Positions 11,471-21,340 of a stretch of DNA of 64,000 nt are shown here, in pieces. The stretch spans positions 1-64,000 of the forward strand of contig JAUTXW010002098.1 of the NCBI GenBank assembly GCA_030620095.1, in the 5' to 3' direction. The translations under genes were made by a program, and so were the position numbers. This stretch comes from Kuschelorhynchus macadamiae. Taxonomy: Eukaryota > Arthropoda > Insecta > Coleoptera > Curculionidae. Position 1 is the first letter of the stretch. Each line of letters opens with the position of its first letter. Under the pieces are notes generated by a model, which was given only the letters and a program-made list of their open reading frames with translations, made no database searches and was not told where the DNA came from.

Positions 11471-12939
11471 TAGTACTCAACTCTTTTTCAATTTTAAAAA
11501 AAGTCTGAATGTCGTAAAAAATCGTTTAATAATAATTATTATTATACAGACGTTAAACATAGTACAATAATAATTTTAAAGTAAATTTAAGTTAATAATT
11601 TTCATCTAGAAAGTGCCTTCTCTCTACAAATAGCATAGTCACTTTTCCATAAAATGGGGAAAAGGTGTTTAAGATTTTAATAAAAAGTTTAAACTTTCTA
11701 TTATTTTATGATGACCAATCTTCAGTTTAGTATCGGTTGTATCTTATATTTTAAAGCACCTTCTATGTTTCTATGAAAAACTATCTTGTTTAATATATAG
11801 GCTTAACTTAATAGCATTTGAAAAACAAAAGTGAAAGCTACGAAATCGCTGAATAGAGATTTTATAAGGAAGCATATTGTTTTACATATTTTCTATTCTT
11901 GACTATTGGCATTTGTATGAGTATAGGTACGTTTGTTTGGTATTTTCCAATATAAACTATAAAACTACATTGGAAATCAAAACGTATACGGCCGCAAAGA
12001 AATGCGAATAGTCGAGAATAAGGGCTTTAATTAAATATTTTAATGATTGGTATGAAAGTATCAAGGTAATTTCGCTTAAAATTGATAGAAGCACAATAAA
12101 GCAAAACATATTGCTGTTTATAGAGAGTAGGTAACCAACACCTGGCAAGACGAAGGGCGGCTGATAACTAATATTATAGAATAACTTACATTTTACTTAC
12201 CGCTTAGAAATTAATTTAATAGATAGGCGTAATAATTTATAAAAACTCTCAGTATTTCACCTTTGGTTCATAAACACACACCACGTTCTAATTTTACTAA
12301 CAAGTTTATTATACTTTTTCCGATCTGTCAGATTTTAAACAAAAGATGAAAAGCGCGTCTTCGTAAGGTAAGCCTACCTCGATTAACCTAAATATTGATT
12401 TGTGGGTAGGGTCTTTTTTTGCGCTAAAAACCTTAATTTATTAGAGGATTGTAGCCAAAAAAAATCGAATAAATCTCAAAGGGGCAGATTGGGGCAGCTA
12501 TTCTTGATGGATACATTTAAAGCAAGGTATGGTTTATGCCTCAGAGGCAAAAGTTGCGTGGACACTTTTGGCCATTTTTTTAAAAATCAAAAATTATTTA
12601 TTGTTTGCTATATTTTCAAAGACAAGTTGCTGCACTCTATCTTACGGTTAAGATACATGTTTTAAATATCCTGTTAATATGATGTTATTCTATCATCACC
12701 CTTATACCTAGATATTGTGCGGAAAAGTTGATAAAATATAAGTAAGTTCAGATTTTTGAATTTTAGCCAACCCAATTTTTGTATCAATTTGTGCTATATA
12801 AAATATTTGCATATATCATCGAATCTCCTTCACTAGAGAATGCTTCAAAGAATTTGCTATGTTGTTTTTATATAACACTAATATGTGTGTAAAACAAATA
12901 TGAAACAGAAAAACCCAAATTTGCATTTTCAGAAAATGC

Positions 12940-12977
12940 CCAATGTCCCAATTATAACATGGGGTCGATCCACTGTG
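12940..12977 (-). repeat. Transib right terminal inverted repeat (38 bp)
   Basis: Read on the minus strand from 12977: CACAGTGGATCGA at 1-13 and GGGACATTGG at 29-38, identical to the left end in both blocks and in spacing. The intervening 15 bases are unrelated to those on the left, as expected if only the two blocks are bound by protein. Confidence 0.92.
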
Positions 12978-12982
12978 CGACA
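12978..12982. repeat. Target site duplication CGACA, right of Transib
   Basis: Identical to 7848-7852 and directly abuts the right terminus. Confidence 0.9.
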
Positions 12983-13084
12983 AGCCGACGAAATTGAGAA
13001 AAACATGTTTTTGGCATCTAGGGACCTTGAACATAAAAAAATTCTGATGATGGTTTTTTTACAATTACAATACTTTAATAACTA
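12983..13084 (-). repeat. Dispersed repeat R1, right part
   Basis: AAATTGAGAAAAACATGTTT followed by TTGGCATCTAGGGACC is the inverse complement of the R1 segment TCTCTAGATGCC...TTGTCAACTCCG (about 14818-14855). Similarity continues to the block corresponding to TAATCATGAAAAA. Confidence 0.65.
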
Positions 13085-14607
13085 AGAATTCATAAATAAA
13101 ATTAATTAGTTTTGCTATATTGCTCGTAACTTTTAATTTAAATTAAATTTCTGCTGAAAAATGTACTTTGTTTTAAAAATTATAATAATAAATAGTGCCA
13201 GTGGAAGAGAGAGATAGAGAAAGACACATGGAAAGGGAGTCAGAAAAAAATGGCTAAACTAACAAAATTTCATCTATGGTTTTTACTATTTTCTTAAAAA
13301 CATGAATTTTTATTCTTAATATAAATTTTCAATGAAAAATAATTAATATTAATGAGTGGATATTACTTAAATATTATTTAGACTAATATACATAGACAAC
13401 ATCCATTCTGAAGAAGCACTTGTAATGCACTTTCACTACACAGAGCTTCATTCACAAAATGCTTTTTTTAAAATGATGCAAGAGTTAATAAATTTACCGC
13501 AACTAATAAAACCTCTTTATATTAATGACAAAACAACTTTTCCTATATTTTATTTTAATCAATACTCTTAAGGTAAATCATCTATATTTTACAATTAGTC
13601 AATTAATATTACAAAACTATCTACATCAAAGCCGATTGGGAATAATAAATCTAAGCATCTTCCTCTAATTCCTTTTACGTGTTTTAAATAATTCCCGATT
13701 CCCAAAACAATAATAAACCGCAAATTTTAAAACTTTACTGCTATATCTCCAGAATTATTATCTAACTATTAAAATGTATAGCACTTGGACCAAGAGAAAG
13801 AAAATGGCTCTCAACGACAACTATCTGGGAAGTTTGCAGAAGTTTAAAATTACGAAATATGAACATTATTTAGAATTCAGTAGGGAGATTATTTGGTGAA
13901 AGTTAGTAGAGGATATTGCTAAAACCGACAATCTTAAAACTTTTGCTAAGTTACTAATCACGCTAAATTTTAATATTTGGCAATCCTTTCTATGGAAACT
14001 ACGATCTACGTGATTTTTTTTTATTCGTGGTTAATGGAATTGCGATTTTTAATTCGTTTTACCCGACACCGACTTCGTTTTATTTATTCGTTTTATTTAT
14101 GAAGAAGAAAAAAAAATCAATTAGTGTCCAGTATATTTTCTATTGATATTCAGTCTGATTTTTGTTTCGATTTTGATTCTATCTTTAAGTGCAGGATATC
14201 ACAAAAAACTACATATTTAAAACAGTAAGATAGAATTTTCAGCAAGTTCATGAGAGTCGTACTGTACCAAATGATTGACTGGTTACCGAGAACTTTCAAC
14301 GTTATCTTTTGTTTTGTTTTATTGCGTATTTTTCTATAAAGCCAATATGTTTTACTTTAAAAACATTTCTGGACGATGTGGTTAAGGCGCCCCGTATTCT
14401 TATAATTCCACTAACGCGCCGTCTAACCGAAAAGGCAGAACAAGGTGGGCCAGCTGGTTGGTTTATTAAGTTGCCAAGATATGATTTATTAAGCCTGATA
14501 TACATCTCCTTGATAACTCCCTACTTTATCTAAAGATTGCTTAACGAATTAAGTGAATGTCATAGAAGGTGTTCCTAAATGTCGCATGAATATTAAAGAG
14601 GTGATTC
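13085..14607. other. AT-rich stretch without a recognised gene
   Basis: No homologous protein seen on either strand. Two mirrored open frames at 14302-14533 look like chance. A stem-loop pairs GGTTAAGGCGCC (14381-14392) imperfectly with GCGCCGTCTAACC (about 14415-14427); I considered a tRNA there, but there is no B box. Confidence 0.5.
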
Positions 14608-16640
14608 AAAAGGCCAGCCTAGTGAAATGTTAAAAAAATTATTACTAAAAAACAACTTTTCCAATTTATCTCAAATTTTGCACAAAAATCGAGTATTATG
14701 AAGAAATCAACTGGCAAAATTTTGGTACGAATCCAAGATGGCGGAACCAAATGGCAGCTAAATAAAATATGTGTTATCGTGAAAAAAGCGCCCTCCCATA
14801 TTTTACATATGTTTTAGAGTCTCTAGATGCCAAAAAATATGTTTTGTCAACTCCGTCGGTCTGTCTGTCTGTCTGTCGGTCTGTCAGTTCACGGCATAGC
14901 TTAAAAACAACATATTCGATTGACTTTAAATTTTGAGTAAACATTAAGGGTCTTATGGGGATGATATGGTAACATTTTGGTAAAAATCCAATATGGCAAA
15001 ACAAAATGGCGGCCTAGTAAATTGTTAAAAAAATTATTACCGAAAACTACTTGTCCAATTTATCTCAAATTTTGCGCAAAAATATTATGTAGGAATCAAC
15101 TGGTAAAATTTTGGTACGAATTCAAAATGGCGGAGCAAAATGGTGGTAAAAAACTACTTAATGGGCTAATTTGAAATTTTGTGTCAAAAATAATGTGATA
15201 TACAAATGAACTAGTAAAACTGAAGTACTTATTCAAGATGGCGGAACAAAATGGCGGCTAAATAAAATATTTGTAATCATGAAAAAGGTTCTCAGGTTTT
15301 ACATATCTTTACGTTTTAGAGTCTCTAAATGCCAAAAAATATGCTTTATCAATTCCGTCTGTCCTTCTGTCGGTTTGTCTGTCTGTCTGTCCATCAGTTC
15401 ACGGCATAGCAATGCAAAAATTACTTAACCAATTGACTTCAAATTTTCGTCAAAAATTAAGGGTCACATGGGGATAACCTGGTAATATTTTGGTAAAACA
15501 AAATGGCGGCCTAGTGAAATGTTAAAAAAACTATTACTAAAAAACTACTTAACCAATTTATTTCGAATTATGGACAAAAATTAAGAATTATGTAGGAATA
15601 AATTGATAAAATTTTGGTGCGAATCCAAGAAAGAGAAACAAAATGGCGGCTTAGTAAAATATTTTAAAATTCAGCCTGAATAGCAACTTAATGGCCTGGT
15701 TTCAAATTATGTACCATAAATAATTGTGGTTTGCAGATAAACTGGTAAAACTATTGTACTGATTCAAGATGGAACATAATAGCGGCTATATATAAATAGG
15801 CGGTCCAACAAAACAGTTAACTGCTGTTAATATGTCTGGCGTAGGACAAACATTATTTTCTTCCATATGAAATTTTAAATTTAAAAACAAATTTCAAGCA
15901 TTTTTTATACATTTAGTGCATTTTTTGTGCAGTTGTCTGATTATTTTAAACTTAATTATGGCAACTGAATATTTTTTAAAGCTTGTGCGGTGGAAACAAA
16001 ATATTTTTATAATTAAAAATGAGATCCTTTTGTAGTGTAGATCAAAAGACTTTCCCCCAGTGGCAAATATGGACATTATTAGTTACCTAGTTGTTCAATT
16101 TAAATTATATAATCTGTGTGTTTGATATTTTGTACTGCACCCAGTACATATATTTTTTTTTATAAATAAAACATATATCAATAAAACAAACATGTTTTTA
16201 TTTAAATAAATTGTCATGCATGTCACAGTGAAAAAATATATAACATTTTCAGAGTGAATATAATAAGAATAAAAAGTTTTCTTTACAATAAACATGATGA
16301 CGAGTGTAAAGGAACTCAAAATGGGGGCCTTTTAAAATATTTTAAAAATCAGCCTGAAAACATTACTTATTACATTAATTTCAAATTTTGGAAGCATGAA
16401 GAGATATAGAGATAAACTGGTTAAATAAAGTAAAATCAAGGTAAAAAAATCTTGTTCAATAGACTTTAAATTTTGCCGAAAAATTAAATGTGATATAGGA
16501 ATAAACTGGTATGAATTCAACATGACGTAACAAAACGGCGCGACGGTGTGTGTTAATATAAAAACTACTTATAGATAGAATTTATTTTAAATTATGTGTG
16601 GATAGAAACTGGTAAAATATTGGTAGGAATCCAATATGAT
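14608..16640 (+). repeat. R1: divergent tandem array, unit roughly 130 bp
   Basis: Repeated modules run TCAAATTTTG, TATAGGAATAAACTGGTAAA, ATTTTGGTACGAATCCAAGA, TGGCGGAACAAAATGGCGGC, then an A-rich AAAACTACTT spacer, with diverged copies starting about every 110-140 bp. Two longer units contain a GTCTGTCTGTC tract followed by AGTTCACGGCATAGC (14862-14900 and 15372-15410). I see no protein. Copies also occur at 7431-7847, 12983-13084, 24912-25215, 45430-45485 and 47914-48110, so this is a dispersed family. The type of mobile element that spreads it is unknown. Confidence 0.7.
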
Positions 16641-16642
16641 GG

Positions 16643-16726
16643 AACAAAATAATAATAATGATAAACATCTTTATTGGTTACACCATCCAATCTTTAAAGC
16701 ACAAAATTTTTAAACAGTATATATAT
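16643..16726 (-). other. Possible LINE 3' end on the minus strand
   Basis: Read on the minus strand: GGTGTAACCAATAAAGATGT, then TTATCATTATTATTATT, an AATAAA signal followed by an ATT-type tail as in several insect LINEs. The matching upstream part may continue at 19248-19330 across the inserted DNA transposon. Inference only. Confidence 0.3.
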
Positions 16727-16756
16727 GAAGGGTACAGGGGAAAAAAGATGAATGTC
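16727..16756 (+). repeat. Left TIR of the DUF7869-type transposon
   Basis: Thirty bases, perfectly inverted relative to 19161-19190. Similarity falls off sharply inside. Confidence 0.9.
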
Positions 16757-16862
16757 CAAAAATTCCAGTTCTGAGATATTAGTTAACGTACTATTGAGTT
16801 GGTCGTGTGATTTACTGTCATGTGTTATTTTTTTCGTGAACGTGAAAAAAAATAGCAATTAG

Positions 16863-18489
16863 TGAGATAGACTGTGAAGTTGACAGCGCCGTTTTACCTC
16901 TAAAGGCTAAGAAACGAGTATCTCATGGACGTATGAAGGACGTTACTAAGTTGTTAAAACTACGAAGTCATGAAACAGGTCCCAGTTGTGATTGTATCAG
17001 ACTTAAATGCTTTGAAAATGTCACCAAAGAAGCGAGAATACAAATAATCAAACAGTTTAAAGCACTTAAAAATCACACAAATTCACATGTCCCTGTAAAG
17101 TGACACCGGAGTAGGAAGGATAATGATGAAGATGTTGAATATCATTCATATTCTTACAAATACAAAATTCGTGTGCAACTTGAGAATAAAGCAATTGAAG
17201 TGCCAATGTGTTACAAAGCGATGCTTTCTCTGCATGGAATATCTGCGAAACGACTTTAGAATATCCAGCAGCAGTTAGTTGCTCTTGGACCTGTTAAGCA
17301 CCATGAGCGAGGTCAACATTCCAATCGAAAAAATCGTCTCCCAGATGAAATTTCTACTACTGTGCGTGAGCATGTTGTTTCGTTTAAAGGCCGAAAATCA
17401 CACTACAGTCTCCATGACTCCCAACGGGTATATTTAACGGAATTTAACGTAACAAAGATGTTCAACATGTTTTTGCAGCAAAATCCTGATAAAACGGTCT
17501 CCTATGAAATCTATAAAACTATTTTTGTAACTAAATTCAATATAAGTTTTGGTTATTCACGAACGGATACCTGCAGTACTTGTGATGAGCACAAGGCGAA
17601 GAAAATTAGTATAGAAAATGATTTTTCACAAAAAGCGCTCTTACTTCGTTTGGAAACAGAACACAAACTGCATTTTCTAAAAGCTAAGACGTTTTACAAG
17701 AGAAAGAGAGCAGCCCATTTGAATTCTCAAAAAAGTACAAAAATCAAGGCAATAGCAATGGACTTTCAAAAAAATTTGCCGTTGCCCAATATAAGCACCA
17801 ATAATGTATAGTATAAACGCCAGCTTTCTTTTTATTCCTTTAATATTTGTGTGCTGTCAAATTCTGCCTCATATTTTTATACTTATACTGAAACTGCTGG
17901 AAAGAAGGGCTCGGATCGGCATCTATGCTATTTCATTCTATTTTCATGGATGACAGTGTTCAAGAGCTTGAAATTTTCTGCGATTCGTGTAGCGGTCAAA
18001 ATAAGAATTATACCTTATTTCGTTTACTGCATTTTGTTGTCCATAAGACAAACCGCTTAAGGAAAATTAAGATGACTTTTCCAGTTCGGGGACACAGCTA
18101 TCTCGAATGCGACCGTATCATGGGTCTAATAAACCAAAAGGCAACAGTACAAATTCCGTGTGAATGGAATGAACAATTTGTAAGTGCTAGAAGTAAACCG
18201 AGTCCTTTTCATGTAATTGACTGCGAAGAGCAAGGTATTTTTGGCTCATGGACCAATCACCTTACAAATTACTTCTATAAAAAAATGCCCATTTGAAAGC
18301 AGACCGATCAAGGACCTTTCAACATATACTGCTATACCGAGAATGATAAAATATCGTGAATCATATAATGGACCATGCACGACTTCTATAGTGGTACCAC
18401 CTAAAGGAAAGCGAAAAAATACCGATGTGTTGCCTGCTGGTCAATTTGAACTGCCTGCTTTAAAATACAACGAGAAACTTCCTATATAA
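16863..18489 (+). pseudogene. DUF7869-like protein, candidate transposase, broken
   Basis: From memory this matches a large, uncharacterised insect protein family with a C-terminal DUF7869-type domain. Order seen: GPSCDCIRLKCFENV at about 16981; CYKAMLSLHGISAKR at 17211; GQHSNRKNRLPDEI at 17311; SFGYSRTDTCSTCDEHKAK at 17548 (Cys pair); AIAMDFQKNLPLPN at 17752; YTETAGKKGSD at 17886; FCDSCSGQNKNYTLFRLLH at 17974; FPVRGHSYLECDRIMGLI at 18079; CTTSIVVPPKGKR at 18377. Three in-frame stops (17101, 17257, 17809) and two frameshifts (about 17915 and in the A7 run near 18283) break it. AMDF, CDSCSGQNKN and ECDR could be acids of an RNase-H-like fold; this is inference. No Met is evident before about 16931. 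Confidence 0.75.
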
Positions 18490-19160
18490 TTAAAAAAGTT
18501 CCAGAACCTGCAAGAACTTAAAAGATTTTGTAATCCCAGTGCAAGTGACTACTTTGAAAACTTACCTTACAACCACACTACAAAAGATGAAGACGTTTAA
18601 ATTATGATGAAGTTATAAATTATAATATTTAAATTTTTGGCACACCTTGTATGTTTTTCTTAAATTTTTTTTATATTACATACTATAGTATGTTGTACGC
18701 AAAATTATTACTTCCTGCCTTCGATTCAATAAAAAGGGCTTATTTAGATCTGTTTGTTAAGAATGAAAGTTGCACTATTCTTGGTTCGAATTTTTTCTTT
18801 CGAGAAATATTTCTTTTATATTAAAACATCTAAAACGCCCTGTATCTTTTTTATATAATAATTTGTTTCCCATCTTTGTACCATGCTTTTATACCCAACA
18901 TTAAACTTGTTTGTTTGAAAAAATGTAATTTGTAGCGTATTGTTTATGATAAATTACCTTATGTTCCCCCTTATATGTAATATCACTCCAAATAATTTTT
19001 TTCTAGTCACAAAACCTTATCTGTATACTCAATAATTTGCTAAAAAGAAGTTTACACTAGTATGCAATGAGAAACAAATATTTTAACCAAATATTTTTTT
19101 CAACATACATTGTAGAAGTCATCAAATTTAAAAATCCATTTTTCCAGAAAACCTATTTTT

Positions 19161-19187
19161 GACATTCATCTTTTTTCCCCTGTACCC

Positions 19188-19190
<3 letters not shown>
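19161..19190 (-). repeat. Right TIR of the DUF7869-type transposon
   Basis: Perfect inverse complement of 16727-16756, ending directly at the TA microsatellite. Confidence 0.9.

Positions 19191-19247
<57 letters not shown>
19191..19247. repeat. (TA)n microsatellite
   Basis: Pure alternating AT tract of about 57 bp, abutting the right TIR of the DUF7869-type transposon. Confidence 0.97.
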
Positions 19248-19250
<3 letters not shown>

Positions 19251-19958
19251 CTAGGTTAACAAATTGTATAATGGCAGACATCTGGTTACGCAGATACCGT
19301 TTAGACCATAAACTAACCAAATCAAAATATAATACATATATACTAATCTCAAATAACGCAATTGATAAATATAAATATTATAATAGTTAGGTAGAAGAGA
19401 AAAGATCATGAGTAAGAAGAAAGTAAATATACGGCTTGGTAGACTCAGAGTTGAGATAGTAACATATCTCGTTTAAGTTTAAATTTAAAAGCCAGAAATG
19501 ATAAATTAGTATCAAAATTACCCTGCATATTTACAAAATGAGCTACGTTATATGAAAACGATCTTTTAAATCTCCTTACGCTGCTTAGGAACTGTAAAAA
19601 TGCCTCTTCTGCGGTGATTCAAGTTGTGAACGTCAGTCCGTTTATTTTTTGACATAAGTATGGAGGTGATTTCAGTTTAATATAATTTTAAGGTAAAAAA
19701 TTGTTTAAATCGATTTCTCATATTTAACCAGCCTCACTCAATAAGAAAAGGAGTTATATGATTAGGTCTTCGCACACTATATATTAACATTAGACACGAA
19801 TTTTATAGTTTATAACGTAAACTTCGGTGTTATAAGTCACGTTATAAAGATTTGTTACGTAACTGCAATTTTAAGAGTTTGCAATTACGACCCGTAGGCT
19901 AGCTTGTATGGTGGTTCGGCTTTCGGGGAGTTCAAAACTTTTCAATCCATTTCATTTA

Positions 19959-20069
19959 GTGTATGAAGAAGGAAAGTCAAAAAATATATATAAAATGGAA
20001 GGGCGCCAACACACGTAACAAAAGAGAATCTACATTACGTCCTTCATACACCCTTCACCCGTGTGTTGG
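19959..20069. repeat. Two interleaved perfect 10-bp inverted repeats
   Basis: GTGTATGAAG (19959-19968) pairs with CTTCATACAC (20042-20051). CCAACACACG (20006-20015) pairs with CGTGTGTTGG (20060-20069). The order a-b-a'-b' gives pseudoknot topology instead of a simple hairpin. Confidence 0.6.
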
Positions 20070-20287
20070 TTAAAATGCTGAGACAAACAGTAAAACACAA
20101 TATACAATTATTATTTCCCTTTATTTCAGATTATACTTGTGAATATTTACCAGTGCTCAAAGGAAATGCAAGAATGTGATATAAATTATATTTATAGATA
20201 GAAATAAGTATAAGAATTCGAAAATGAAATTTAAAAATAAAGCGAATTTATAAATTTAAGTTAAAAAGCTCACCAAGTAGGTAGCAG

Positions 20288-20401
20288 TTAAGCAGGAGGT
20301 GATAAGTCAACCTGGGCCTGGTTGTTGGGCTGCATATTAGGGGCCAAATACTTCAAAATCTCTTCGGCAAAAGTGGATCTTGTTTGTGCCAACCTTCGAT
20401 A
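20288..20401 (-). other. Short open segment, possible terminal exon
   Basis: Thirty-seven codons ending in TAA read RRLAQTRSTFAEEIL, KYLAPNMQPNNQAQ, VDLSPPA, preceded by an AAGTAG that could be a splice acceptor. Composition looks protein-like, but I recognise no family and no upstream exon. A chance frame is equally possible. Confidence 0.2.
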
Positions 20402-20584
20402 AGTAGAATACTACTTCAGTTTTCAAAAACCTTTTAAACGGGTCCTGTTGGAACCACAACCCTTGCGGTTTTGTTTTTTATTTTGGCTTCACCCAAAAGT
20501 TCTTAATGTGAAAACTAGTGAGTTCAAAACTACCACAAAAGTGAAATATAGGCTTTCACATTTCAATGAAAATGTAATAGTGAT

Positions 20585-20635
20585 AAAATGCAAAGTGGTA
20601 AAATGCAAAGTGGTAAAGTGCAAGGTGGTAAAATG
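20585..20635 (+). repeat. 15-bp tandem repeat, 3.4 copies
   Basis: Units AAAATGCAAAGTGGT, AAAATGCAAAGTGGT, AAAGTGCAAGGTGGT, then AAAATG. The array accounts for the KCKVV repeats of a spurious frame here. Confidence 0.85.
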
Positions 20636-21340
20636 ACCGCTGAGCTGGCTGTTATTCCATCACTGTTCAAGACAAATTTTAAAACAACCTTTGAACAGGA
20701 TCAGCCGCTTAATTAAATTTTCACGGCCACAGTCAAAACTAAATAGCATGAACTCGTTCCAAAACGATTTTAGCCAAGAGGTTTATCAAAGAAAAAATGT
20801 TTAAAAAAAAGTTAGGAATTTGGCTAAAAAAACTAACATGTTGGAAGTGCTTTACGCAAAACTTGATCTTAATGTTCCTATATTTTGTCTCTCTCCCCTT
20901 ATTGATTTGATAAAAATAAACCATTTTTTAAAGGATAGGCAACTCAGAATACAGTAAATATTTCAATAAATCTTTATATATTTTGAATTTAAATATTTAT
21001 TTTCGAATATTTTATGTTAGATATTTTTTTATATTTCCCTCTAATCTTTACGTAAGCCTCGTCCTTAATAATTAACTTTAACATTTTAGGTTTTTAATAA
21101 ATAACGAAATTGAAGTGGTCGGACGGAATTATTTGCGTTTTAGGCGTACATAAAAAAGAGATGTTACACTCGCCGCAGTAAGACGTCAAACTTCATTAGT
21201 TGTTATTTGAGTTAACCCAAATTGTAAAACGGAAATAAACAATATGCTTTTTAAACCAAACATTAGAAGGATTACTTAAATAACATAAACCCTTGTTTAA
21301 TGATTCTCTGACATGTGTTTACAGGAAATCAACAATATAG

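Larger units (their letters stand above)
7853..12977 (-). mobile_element. Complete Transib DNA transposon, 5,125 bp
   Basis: Bounded by inverted ends beginning CACAGTGGATCGA and flanked by CGACA duplications. It carries a single five-exon transposase gene on the minus strand. Both ends, the duplication and the open frame are preserved, so this is a recent, possibly autonomous copy. It sits in a degenerate GTCTGTC tract of repeat R1. The 3' flank (7891-8875) contains two solo TACAGGGTGG / TACAGAGTG mariner-type termini (8308, 8458), perhaps remnants of small insertions, and one AAGATGGCGG box at about 7990. The 5' flank (11239-12939) is AT-rich and non-coding. Confidence 0.93.
16727..19190 (+). 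mobile_element. DNA transposon with perfect 30-bp TIRs carrying a DUF7869-like protein
   Basis: The left end starts GAAGGGTACAGGGG and the right end finishes with its inverse complement; 30 of 30 bases match (16727-16756, 19161-19190). The only gene inside is the DUF7869-like pseudogene. Flanks are TA repeats on both sides (short on the left, 57 bp on the right), so the target duplication (possibly TA, TATA or longer) cannot be delimited. I do not recognise these termini as a named superfamily. Confidence 0.8.
19248..21340. other. Intergenic or intronic stretch, no gene assigned
   Basis: AT-rich, no recognised domain apart from the small items listed separately: interleaved inverted repeats at 19959-20069, a short open segment at 20288-20401, and a 15-bp tandem repeat at 20585-20635. 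Confidence 0.5.

Noticed and set aside
14375..14430. tRNA gene (GTGGTTAAGGCGCC resembles an A box).
   Set aside because: No B box or T-arm follows and the pairing is a simple imperfect stem.
14608..16640. CRISPR-like array or satellite DNA.
   Set aside because: Units are divergent, about 130 bp, with no unique spacers, in a eukaryotic setting; better described as a dispersed, internally repeated element.
20448..20636. KCKVV-repeat protein.
   Set aside because: Produced by a 15-bp tandem repeat in an otherwise featureless frame.
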